From: Antedon mediterranea
Lineage: Eukaryota > Echinodermata > Crinoidea > Comatulida > Antedonidae
NCBI RefSeq assembly: GCF_964355755.1
Contig: NC_092673.1
Span: forward strand, 22,201,001-22,265,000
DNA: 64,000 bases
Reading direction: 5' to 3'
The notes below the pieces were generated by a model. That model worked only from the letters and a program-made list of their open reading frames with translations. It did not search any database and was not told where the DNA came from. Shown piece by piece: positions 48,501 to 59,200 of this stretch. The stretch's first letter is position 1. Each line of letters starts with the position of its first letter. Both the position numbers and the translations under genes were made by a program.

Positions 48501-51500
48501 GACCACTTTAAACTAGTACTGTATGGTATTTCCAGTGTTGTAGTTTTGACTACTTTTTGTGAACAATTATAGTGGCATAGTATAGAATACAAGACATTTC
48601 TAAAAAGGGGGATTTTTGAAATTCTAGATTTATATTTGTAAAAACATATTTAGGGCACAAAATTATTCACATTATATTCTAATGGAGACCCACTTGATAG
48701 TTTGATTTAGTTCGCTTTTGGGAATCCTGTCTCTCTCTATTGTTTGTTATTTTTTGTTATATGTAAGATGAAATAAATAAAATGAAATGAAATAATAATA
48801 TTCATAGATTTTATAATATTCATAGATTTTAGCCATAGGTAGTATAACTTCATTTTTTCTTATCTCAATTCTATGAGATGTTTGTTCTTTGCATTACTGT
48901 ATTAACAAACATTTTCATTAAAACAATGGCAAAGAATATTGTAAAAAACTGTAAAAATACTTTTAAGAAAGATAACATATCTTTGATTAACTTTCATGCA
49001 TGCATTTACTTGCATTCCAGCTGAAGTAAGAATTCCTGTTGTAGCTGAAGATATTCGCAAGGATGAGTTGCTTTCTTGTTTTCCATATTCCAATGGGTAA
49101 GAATAGAGAACAAAGATGTTCTATGATTTTATAATAATTTTATAACTCTGAGCTTATTATGTTGTTTGAAGGTTTGCTTGGCGAATAAACACTAGTAAAG
49201 TTAGATTTGTGGTACACAAGCCTAATTATACTAGTAATCTATTTGAAAAACTAATTTGTTAAAACTTAAATTTTGGTTGATGTTCCAGATATTGCACCAA
49301 CTAATTGTCTTTATTGTCAATTTTGAAAAGAGGACAACATTTTTTTTTCTTCTTTAATTCAATTTTAGAGTTTTAAAGTTTAAATTATTATGAACTTATA
49401 ATTTTTGTTTTTCTCTTTCAACAGCGTGTCTAAGAGGCCCTTTAATTCGCCCAAAAATGCAAAGTTGAAAAAGACTGATACGGCAACTAAAAAAAAGATT
49501 GAATTGAATAAAGAAACAACATTACCGATAAACCAAAAATCTTCAGAATCTGTAGAAAATATAACCTTACAAGACTCTATAATCTCACCATCACCACCAA
49601 TCATCCAACATATTGGATGCAAGATATGCCAGTACTGCTTCATACCTCACTATGGTGACGTCTTCCACAAGTGCCATCTAGTTAAACTATCAATTTCTGA
49701 AGTTGGTGTTTACTTCTGTTGTTATGATGCTCCAATCAGAACTCTGGTTTACACTGGTGCCATTGGTCTTAAAGCTTCTACTATCAATGATGGTAATAGT
49801 AGCAGTAGTGTGAAAGTGAATTCTGTTAACATCAGTAGTAAAGTGATAGATGCAAGTGGCATCAGTGTGTCAACCTCCTCACTGCAGTCTGTCAATATTC
49901 AAACATTCAATGTCCAACCTGCTGCGAGTTCTAACCTGGAAAGCACGCCTGCTGCTGCCATAACATCTGGTATCGATTCCTCAAAAGAAACTCCTCCATT
50001 ACCAGCAAACACTTCTTATGAAACAACTAAAGTTGACCTGAAAGTACATGGTGTTTCTTCGATGACAGAATCAGATATTGTTAAAACTAGCAAAGCTGAT
50101 GAACTAAAAACAAAAGATGTGAACTTGCAAAAGGAAAAAGAAAACAACATGATTAAAGAGGAATTAAAAGTGGATGTTACAGTAACTGCTGAGGCATCAA
50201 ATGGAAAACCTAAAATAGAACACCAAGGTTCTCCAATTGCTTTACAGACAACAGAAAGTGAGTCAATGACCGATAGTCATTTAGAAGAACATGTTGACAC
50301 CGTGAAAGAGAAAAAGGAAGATCAGACGAATGTAGGCAGTGTACCAATTAAAATAGAACCTGTTAAAGAGTCTACTTCAGCAGAAACTCTTAAAGATGAT
50401 GTCAAACCACCGACAGAAACTGCCGCTCCATCAGATGTTAAAGAACAGCCAGCATCTGTTGCCACAGACTCTGTTAAAAAAACATCTGAAGCAGCTCCTG
50501 ATATCACTTCAAATCTGAAAGTTAGCAAAGAACATGATAACAGTACAAAACCAAAACCGGGTGATGGAGCATCTGGAAATTCTTTTGGTTTTGGGATTCC
50601 TAAGGAGTCTGTACTTATGAGACTCAATAATCGGATTAAATCACTTGAAGTCAACTTGTCATTAAGTAGCCTATACTTACAAGAACTTAGTCAGCGGTAA
50701 GTTTAGGTGGGGGTACATATTATAAAATGTAATTAGTAACACTAATTTTAACACTTTTTAACCATAATTAGAATTTACTGTGATGTTATTATAGCTAAAG
50801 AACCTCAAACCCGTATAGATTATGTTCACTAACTTCCCAGATACATAATTTTCACTACTGTTCTTTTTAAAGTTATAAAAAACAAATGGATGACATGAGG
50901 AAGACGTATGATACTAAAGTGGCCAAGCTTTATGAAGATGCAATGATAGCTGAGGAAAAGGTTAGATAACGGATTAATAATTGTCATTTTAATTATTGGC
51001 TAAACTAAAACATCAATAAACATTCTTGCAATTTTAGTAATATATAGTCCTTACATATTTTTAAAAATGGAGTCAAATGACTGAGCGGTTAAGGCAGGCA
51101 GTACGTGTACCTAAATAGCCAACAATATCGGAATGGGTTTGAGGCTGACTCACTCTTAGTTCTGGTGGCGGAACAGTTTTACAAAGTTTGTCCGGATTTT
51201 GGTTTTTTTCTTCCGGATTTTGAGAGAATGAGAATAATTGACAATGACGGCTTTTGTTTCCTCCTGCCCCCATAAATAGTTATGAAGATAGTTATATAGT
51301 TTAGTATGATTGTTTTACAAATGTGGTGATCTGTGATGATGGTGTAAACTTAAATGTTTTTATTCCTCAGAAACAAATAGAAGCAGAACATGTGAAAGAA
51401 CTTGAAAATGAGATCAAGAAGTTAAAGACATCAATTAGTAACTTGAATTATACAGTTGAAAATCTACATAACCAGGTAAGAATAAGCCTTTTTGTAATAA

Positions 51501-54101
51501 AACTGTGTTGGAGGTTTTCAGGACTAGTGTGTGATTTATATTATCAGAAATAGTTATACAGCAAATTAGTAGTAGGCTGTTACATAATAATAATATTTAC
51601 CACATTTCTATAGCGACCTTTTCATGAGTAATTACGCTCAAAGGCGCTTTACAGCACATTATTACCCCAGTCATTTTTTGGATCAAACAAATTTGGAAAC
51701 ATGTCTTGATCTACCTATTTTATACACTTGGGTGTAGAGATGCAAATGTAAGTAAACTGTCTTTGCCTAAGGATACAAGCAATGCGGTGAGAGTTGGATT
51801 TTAATCACGATCTCACGATCAGTAATCCAACATCCAACACACTGCACACTTTTATCGTATCATTTTATTTGAATTGCATAGTTTTGTGGTTTTTTTTGTA
51901 ATTGTAATGTTACAGTGAATAGTATTTTGTGCGTTATAAAATTCCTTCACCATAGAATTTAAACACAATTATCACAATTTTTTCTAGACATTTGAGAGTC
52001 ATTTCTTCCTAATGCTGATAGAGGTTACCATCGTCTGTTGTCTGTTGGTTTGCACACGTTCTTGTCGACAGGTAAAAGAAACAATGCCCACAGGTCTACA
52101 AGAATTGTCGGTAACAACGCCTTCCAAGAGTCATGGCAGACGGAATTCATACAGTGGAAGAATTAATCACAAAAGTATATTAAACTTGCCACATGACGGT
52201 GGTAAATTAGAAGGTAGTGTATTATATATTAATAAGGGATTAAGTATGTAATTGCACTTGGGAAAGCCCAGTTTAACCTACTGCATGGTGTATATTCTGT
52301 GTATCCTTGAAACATATAATAATCTCCCATTGTGGTAATATGGTATGGCTCTTTACATTCATTTTAAAGTCTAAAGCTCTGTCTACACTATCAAACAAAC
52401 TAGTTTGACAAAAAAAGTATGATGTGCCCAAGGTATAGTAATATGCTTAAAAATGGTAGTGATATGATATCATCATGCCCATGTGTGGTATTTTTAACAT
52501 AAAGTTTGATAGTGTAGACAGAACTTAATGTAATGAATTTATCAAACAACAATGGATTTAAATACAGTAATATGGAGATTTCGATTTAAGACGTAGATAG
52601 TGTAGACAGAGCTTTAGGTTCATAAATTCTTGTAAGTTAATTCTTACATGTTTGATTTATATGCAATAAATGTTTCTTTCTTTTTACAATTATTTTGCTT
52701 GGTTTTATGATTAAATTACAACCTGTTTCTGTTTAATTTATTTTCTTTAAAGTAGCATGTTTCTTTTTTTATTTTCATTTCCTTTACAGGAGGTTGTGAA
52801 GAATTATTAATAATCGAACCACCGACACCAATAAGACAGGCGTCTCTTCAGGTGATGATCCTTCAAACCATTTGCACCTTATGTTTTGTTGTTATGTAAT
52901 AGTAATAACATTATGTAAATTGTTTTTTGAAAAGTATCTTAGATGTTTTATTAAATTATTTATTGACTTTTGGTGTACGTTATTTCCTGATTACGCCAAA
53001 TCCATCTTGCAACATAATTTTAATTATACATTCAAAGACCAATCATTGTCCATCATCATCCATTATCAATCATCATCAATCATTATCAATCATCATCCAT
53101 TATCAATCATTATCAATCATCATCCAATATGAATCATCATCCATCAGTATCAATCATCATCCATTATCAATCATCATTAACGATCATCATCAATCGTCAA
53201 CAATCATCATCGATCATCATCAATCATAAATCATCAACAATCATCAATCAACAATCATCATCAACAATCATCATCAATCATCAACAATCATCAACAATCA
53301 TCATCAATCATCAACAATCATCAACAGTCATTAACAATCATCATCAATCATCAACAATCATCAATCATCATCAACAATCATTAACAATCATCAACAATCA
53401 TCATCAACAATCATCAATCATCATCAGCAATCATCATCAATCATCAATCATTATCAACAATCATCAATCATCATCAACAATCATTAATCATCATCAATCA
53501 TCATCAGTCATTATCAATCATCATCAACAATCATCAACAATCATTAACAATCATCATCAATCATCATCAACAATCATCATCAGCAATCATCAACACTCAT
53601 CATCAATCATCAATCATTATCAACAATCATCATCAACAATCATCAACAATCAATCATCATCAACAATCATCAATCATCATCAATCATCAACAATCATCAT
53701 CAATCATCAACAATCATCAATTATCAGCAATCATCAATCATCAACAATCATCAATCATTATTATTAAAAATACTTTTTTTATTATTTCACAGGCAAATGA
53801 AAACATGAAAAATCGACGTTTAAAAAACAAACAGAAGCAAAAGAACAATTTAAAGTCATCATCTGCTTCAAATTTGAAGAAAGAGAACAAAAGACTAAAG
53901 AGTAATACTTCTTCAAAGTCTGGAAACATCTCCAGTGCTGGGTTACTGTTTGGAATTACTGCCAGAAAAGAGTCTAAAAAGCATAATGGTGCATGTAATG
54001 GGCAATTAAAACGACCAAAGAGTACAGAAAATCTTACAAGAGTTGAAGAAGTACCGCACGCTAAGGGGCAGGATAGATTCAACTTCTGTAATGGGTACTG
54101 A
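36527..54101 (+). CDS. SUCO: SUCO/SLP1 homologue, SUN-domain ER membrane protein, 17 exons
   Basis: Exons: 36527-36585, 37170-37272, 41177-41307, 41776-41868, 42248-43467, 44544-44730, 46201-46308, 47179-47343, 47730-47800, 48280-48387, 49021-49096, 49425-50696, 50873-50960, 51371-51475, 51988-52213, 52790-52851 and 53793-54101; every phase matches, giving 1460 aa. A signal peptide ([20 protein letters not shown]) is followed by an acidic/Lys-rich region with a 13-unit repeat (about 149-330). The SLP1-type SUN domain spans about 555-700 ([50 protein letters not shown]). A Ser/Thr-rich region with a small Cys cluster follows (CKICQYC), then coiled coil ([20 protein letters not shown] onward, about 1180-1262), one transmembrane segment ([17 protein letters not shown]) and a basic C-terminal tail. 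In vertebrates SUCO (OPT) acts in the rough ER, in collagen production by osteoblasts. Skipped phase-compatible exons between 37272 and 41177 cannot be excluded. Confidence 0.93.
36590..36870. repeat. TAGGCC/CTAG-rich low-complexity island in SUCO intron 1
   Basis: Dense imperfect copies of TAGGCCTAG and GCTAGCCTA over about 280 bp, the strongest local concentration of a motif scattered throughout the window (for example 4915-4940, 22220-22235, 56590-56660, 59510-59560). Confidence 0.8.
40071..40126 (+). repeat. 28-bp tandem duplication
   Basis: GAGTGGGAAATATAGAGGGT followed by AAGCTAAA occurs twice, at 40071 and 40099, inside SUCO intron 2. Confidence 0.93.
40608..40896 (-). mobile_element. 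SINE with a compound 5S rRNA-like plus tRNA-like head
   Basis: On the minus strand, 40896-40776 closely resembles 5S rRNA: ACGGCCATACTGCGTTGAAA, GATCACCGAAGTTAAGCAAC then ATTGGGC (A box / intermediate element), and TGGATGGGAGACCGTC (C box). Immediately downstream a tRNA-like unit carries an A box (TGGTGTAATGG, about 40751-40765) and a B box (GGTTCGAGGTT, about 40710-40721). A body then reads CATCCTTAGGCAAGATGCTT and a part shared with 7207-7312. Several bases differ from functional 5S consensus, so it is not a working 5S gene. It sits in SUCO intron 2, antisense. Confidence 0.75.
42308..42850 (+). repeat. Coding minisatellite in SUCO exon 5
   Basis: About 13 in-frame units of 42-48 bp encode [14 protein letters not shown] and the longer variant [16 protein letters not shown]. 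The units differ mainly in the last third ([23 protein letters not shown]). Reading frame is preserved throughout. Long minus-strand frames across it are shadows. Confidence 0.95.
45230..45352 (+). mobile_element. Retroposon 3' end with hairpin and poly(A)
   Basis: A GAGGCGCCTT / AAGGCGCCTC inverted pair (45262-45307) is followed by GTGTAATATACTGAAT and an interrupted A-run of about 25 nt (45326-45350). This resembles the 3' end of a LINE or SINE inserted in SUCO intron 6. Confidence 0.6.
46340..46482. mobile_element. MITE with CTAAAGCTCTGTCTACACTA termini, copy 4 (decayed)
   Basis: TTTTACACTATCAAACTTTA and the interior GACAATATGATGTCATATTA, CCATATTTGGGCACAT match copy 2 (15024-15166); the outer termini are decayed. 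In SUCO intron 7. Confidence 0.65.
47425..47505. mobile_element. MITE fragment related to 9223-9350
   Basis: CGAGCGGTAACGGTAATAAA and TATAGAAT...TTATTCCTTATGACC, CGCGGAGCGGATGGG parallel the interior of the 9223-9350 element. It lies immediately after SUCO exon 8. Confidence 0.6.
48690..48805 (+). mobile_element. Possible LINE 3' tail
   Basis: TTAGTTCGCTTTTGGGAATC then CTGTCTCTCT and an AT-rich tail ending in repeated AATAAA/TGAAA units (AAATAAATAAAATGAAATGA), typical of non-LTR element ends. No coding portion is present; tentative. Confidence 0.35.
51065..51275 (+). mobile_element. tRNA-derived SINE, same family as 9440-9737, plus strand
   Basis: Head TGACTGAGCGGTTAAGGC (A box) and GGGTTTGAGGCTGACTC (B box), followed by TTAGTTCTGGTGGCGGAACA as in the minus-strand copy at 9440-9737. 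It inserts in SUCO intron 13, between coiled-coil exons. Confidence 0.72.
51600..51855. mobile_element. SINE-like repeat fragment
   Basis: ACGCTCAAAGGCGCTTTACA, CTTTGCCTAAGGATACAAGC and a degenerate B-box region (GATTTTAATCACGATCTCAC) resemble the common marine-invertebrate SINE layout read from its 3' end. SUCO intron 14. Confidence 0.55.
52371..52528. mobile_element. MITE with CTAAAGCTCTGTCTACACTA termini, copy 5 (best preserved)
   Basis: Left CTAAAGCTCTGTCTACACTA then TCAAAC; right AGTTTGATAGTGTAGACAGA then ACTTA. The interior has GATGTGCCC and GGTAGTGATATGATATCATC. A solo right end of the same family follows at 52590-52618. SUCO intron 15. Confidence 0.85.
53038..53762 (+). repeat. ATC/AAC compound microsatellite, about 725 bp
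   Basis: Irregular arrays of CAATCATCATCAATCATCAA type in the last SUCO intron, ending 31 bp before the final exon. Frames across it (Ser/Ile/Asn/Gln/His strings) are artefacts with no splice role. Confidence 0.95.
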
Positions 54102-56281
54102 GTCTGTCTTGTAGTAGATATAGTATACAGGACATTCAGCTCTGTGAAACCTTTTAAACAAACCTCAATAGGATTGTCTACTTGTCAAGATGAAGTTACA
54201 TTATGCATGGAAGAGTGAGTGAACCTTATACCCTTTCACACCTGCGTAAATTGTTACAACTTTTGATACAAGTTGTAACCAGGTTTGATCTCCTGATTTA
54301 TTACTCGCTTTCATACAGACATGCAAACCCTGAGAAATCTCTGGAGAAAGTATTGTCATTGCATAGATGGAGGCGCTATTTAATTATTAGTGTACTGTGA
54401 TTGGTCAGTTAAATTCCAGGGCAACACACATGGGCAGTACAAACTCGGAAGAAAATAACAGGCGAAATCAGGGGAGATTTTCCTGAAAATTTTCTTCACA
54501 CTATGCAAACCTGGTTACAAGTTGTTACATTTTGCAGATTTGAAAAGGGTACTCTACCACACTTTCTGTAAACTAAGGGAATTTTTATTAAAACAGGAAA
54601 TCATAGTATACTCGCATATATTAATTTACAATCTACTGTATGATACTGTATCTCCTTACTGCCAGTTGAACTTTTTTCGAGGTGTTTTAATATAGAGTTA
54701 AAGAAAAAAACACTGCCACTGAAAATCTCTATAAGTTCTTACTGGAGCTGTATCATTAGAAACATCATTAGCTAAGAAACTAGTAAAGCGTGGTTCCCAC
54801 TAGCGACGCAACACAAGGACGTAACGCAACGCAAGTGAATTGACAAATCACAAGCGATGGCTTATTCGCTTGTGATTGCTAACTGTCTATAACTTCGCTT
54901 GTCATTGGTTAAAACGCTTGCGTTGCGTTTACGTCCTTGCGTAACGTTCTAGTGGGAACCAAGCTTCAGAGTGCATCCAGAGTAACATTGTAGGCTGTTT
55001 ATTGTCACAAATTGTCACTATTAAAGTTGGCTAAAATGTGTTGCAACTGAAATTTGTGAACTTATGTTATCAACCAACACTTGTGTAGTGATGCAGAGTT
55101 AGGAGAAAAATTAAAAATTAAATTTAATATTATAACATTAAAATTTGCTAGTTCGCAATTAAAGAGTTTACTATTGAATTAATGTGTAAAAAGAATATGA
55201 AGAAATGTCAATACTTTAACACCCTTCCCTGCTTTTAAGCGATCTGAACATTGAAATTAGGAATTTGTTCTTTATGTTGTTATTTCAAATGAGAAAAATA
55301 ATAACGTTAAATTAAGGATTTACTATTGAATTGTAGTCTGGATTAACAAGCATATGAAAAATAGCAATATCTTTTAGCCATCTAACCACTGGCTAAAATG
55401 GAAACAACTCCTAATAACTCTTTTATTGTTCACTTTTAAAAATTTAAATTTCATTCCTAGTTGCCTCGGTAGATGTCTGAAATTTCTCATATTGGCTGTT
55501 TTATTTATTTAGTAGTTGCGTTAGTAATTATCTATGTTAGTGGTGATTTTTTTTATTTAGAATATTTATATTTTCATAATTATTGTAAAAACTTCTATTA
55601 TTTTTATTTAAATATTTGTTGTGCTGCATAATCTCATGTGTTGCACAGATACTGGAATATTTATGTTATAGACCAACAGAATTAGAAATAGTGATGCTAC
55701 ATAGGCGAAAAATATTATAATATAAATTAACATTTTCTATATTAGTTAGTTTAAAATATAATCTATTTTTTATTAATATTAAACAGTAATTTTTCAAAGA
55801 AATGGTTGAATTTTGTTTTAAGATTATGTTTAAAACTTTATTTTGTTGGTCATCACCTCATCTAGCTAAATTCTAGTGCATGTATAATTTATGCAAATTA
55901 TTATTACTAATTACATTCCTAAAATATTAATATGGAAATAAATACATGAACAATGCAGCAGCCATTTTATTTTGTGTTCTCTGATTTTAGTAAAATTTAA
56001 ATAAATAATAATAAATGAGATGATGATGAAATTAAAATAAGATTTATTTTATAAAATTAATTACTGTAATTTTAGATGAAAAAAAATTGGGAGAATAAAG
56101 GAAACGCATTCGTAACGTTTTGAACTTATTGCCTGTCAAAAGTTCACAAATCAAACGTAACCACTACGATTTGACCTCTCAATTTATGCATGACCTATCT
56201 TATTTACATAATACAATGGCGAGCGTGTTGAAATGTTGTGGAAAAGTTTTCTGTGTTTAAACAAGTAAAACCGAATAAAGT
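54102..56281. other. Intergenic stretch between SUCO and SNAPC4
   Basis: Contains the MITE at 54785-54966 and otherwise AT-rich DNA. No supported gene. AATAAA-type hexamers occur near 55938 and 55999, far from the SUCO stop. Confidence 0.55.
54785..54966. mobile_element. MITE, 182 bp, long imperfect terminal inverted repeats
   Basis: Left arm AAGCGTGGTTCCCACTAGCG then ACGCAACACAAGGACGTAAC; right arm in reverse complement AAGCTTGGTTCCCACTAGAA then CGTTACGCAAGGACGTAAAC. Arms extend about 47 bp. Relics of the family lie at 20440-20525 and 21120-21212. Confidence 0.88.
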
Positions 56282-59200
56282 ATGACAGATAATACACAGA
56301 GCGAAGTAGATATAATAAACCAAGAGATTTCTCAACTAAAGGGTATACTAAACCGTCAAAATAATGATGAATTCAAGTCTCTTACTGCAGCTGAGCCGAC
56401 GCAGGGTGATTTTTGCCACCAGTCGACTGCGACATGTTCTCTGAATACTACTAGTACTACTGACACTTCCGTAGTCGAGCTTTCTGAGAAGATTGGTAAG
56501 ATTTCGCGCGAACTTTAAAATACAATAGCCTAGTTTGTGTTTTATATAGTTAGCCTTGAATTTAGGCTAAAAAGGTTTTAAAAGGTCAAGTGGCCTAGCC
56601 TAGGCCCTAATAAAAAATGGGCTAGGCCCTAATAAAAAATGGGCTAGGCCCTAGGCCTAGCATGGCTTGCTCTGTACACACACTGTTCGCTTCAATCACT
56701 GTAGTGTAGGGTAGGCTATAGTATAGGCGGATCAATCTGGGTAGGCCCTAGGAGCCTCTATTAGTATTAATTATTAGTAAGTAGTCTTCGGGAAAAATAT
56801 ATATATAAAACTACAAAATTGGAAGGAGTCAGTCTGTCTATTTTCCTCTATAGTATCATAAAGCAAATGAATAATGACAAAATAATGTAGAAATAGAATG
56901 GATTACTTGTATGTACTATGTAGTGTATTGAATTTGATAATAATTGTGATTTTTAATTTTCAGACAATGAAGATAAAGTTAGCCAGGAGAATATATTTGT
57001 AAGTAATGTGCGTTTCACAATGAAGGTTTTATAATCGACTAACTAATTCTTCACTGTTTGATCGCAGGCTAATTTCATCCTGTTAGCTACCACCTGAATT
57101 AATCATTCTTACTACACTAGTCCAATCCAACGAAAGGAACCAGTCATTTATAGCGGTCATGCCCGGTATCGCCAGATAGGGCCCGGTATCGCTTGGTAGT
57201 GTTTTATGATATAATATGATGTCAAGTACATGTTTATAATATGCTGTAGTCAGAGTTGATAACATTTTATATCCTAAAACCCTGCTGGGTGATACCGGGC
57301 CTTGATTAGCATGACCCGATTATGGTGTGATTAAATGAATATGTTTATTTTTTAACTATTTTTGATAGTCTGCAGTTGATGAAAGTGAACTTGTGGTAGA
57401 CGAAGAAGAAGCTGGAGGTCTTGAAGAATGTCTAAAATTTAACCAGAACTACCAAATACTTATCAAGCAACAACTTCTTAAAGTTCAACATGCTCTTGCT
57501 CAAAACAGGGAAAGACAGGTTAGTGGTCAAATGTCAATGATTGCAGCTGATACCCCCAATTCACACATACAACACATGTTACAAATTCTATAATAATCTT
57601 TGTCACAGTATATTAATAAATATAGAAATGTCTTTTTTTTATCAAAAAATACTCAAATACTGTAGTAGTTATTTTTACATGTTGTGTTTGTTTTGATTTG
57701 TAGGCAGAGATCAAAGATGACTACAATATCGCCTACATAAGCAAGAAAAGACCGAAGCGAGAACGCTCTCTTTTGAGTTTCTGCCAATCATACTTTATAG
57801 GTGATCTTGGCCAGGTAAGAAAAACAAAAATAATCCATTACAGTCGCACTAGTTATAAGGTAGTCAACTCTGTCAAAACTTGACTGCCTAAAGATCTCTC
57901 CAAAACAGTTTTCTTCAAGACCTCCCAGTTTCCCAATATTTTGAGTCAGCCTCCCACTAAGGTGCAATTTTTCCCATAAAGTAAAGTAGAACCTTAGTTT
58001 TTTTAGTAGCGTTCACTATGTTGTCTTGAATATTCTGAACCTGAGCGTAACAAAATTTCTTTCTCTGGCAGGGACCACCACCAAGTGAAGAGACAATTAG
58101 ACGCCATGCTGGCAAAGAACCATCAGCTCATATCATTCCAGCTTTGAAATGTAAGAATAAAGCATGCAGTAATACAGTAGTACACAACACTTTAGATCAA
58201 TGTTTTGCAACCTATGAGGTTTGCGAAACAATTCATAATCTAATATCATCACAACCTACATTGATTTAAAAAAACAGCTCTCTATGCCTGTAACATTATA
58301 ATAATATATAAATTCAATAGAATACACTTTCGGGACCCAACAAATAGCCCCCCAAATAGAGGTATTCTCTGAATAGGGGCGTCTCCTTGATAGAGGTATC
58401 GCCTCAATAGGGGTGTCGCCTCAATAGGGGTGTCGCCTCAATAGGGGTGTCGCCTCAATAGGGGTGTCGCCTCAATAGGGGTGTCGCCTCAATAGGGGTG
58501 TCCCAAATAAGAGGTTCTACTGTATAATGTACAAATTCATCTATATATGGTAAACAAGTTGTTAAAGCGATGTTTGCGCTCACATATGGCTATATTATTA
58601 TTTTGGCTTAGGGCAAAAACCTCAACTTGAAAGACTGACCGCAGGTGTGCAGTCAGATGGAATGGAACAAAAGATGCAGCCAATCTTGAACCGACGTGAA
58701 GTATTAATGCGAAAACTGAAATCACTGAAAAATGAAGAAGAAGAAAAAGATGAACTGAAAAAAACCATTCAAGAAATTGATGACGAATTGGATAGGATTA
58801 AGTATGTCATCGTAGTTAAAGACTTATTTTAAAGCTATATCGCGCCCTGAAAAATATTAAATTGGCAATGAAAAACTGTTCTTCACAGTAATGCCTTAAA
58901 CAGGCTTTATGTTGTGGTTGTTGTTTTGTTATATAAAGGCAATTATCAGCATCAATATGAGAATTGGTAATTTTTTAAAATCTTTACTCTTACTGCTTTA
59001 TTACTGATATTAGGAACCTGCCAGATAGAGAACACGTTGGGGATAGACTAAGACAAGTGGACTTTACTAAGATATCAATCATGGATGTAAGTTTTTTTTA
59101 CATTTATGATTATATAAACAAATACTGATTGCAATTAAAAACTGATGGCAATGAGAACGTTTCCTATGATGATAATTAAGAGGATATTATACCAATATAC

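Noticed and set aside
53038-53767. Long Ser/Ile/Asn/Gln/His frames, up to 212 codons.
   Set aside because: They only translate the ATC/AAC microsatellite in the last SUCO intron and are not needed by the exon phases.
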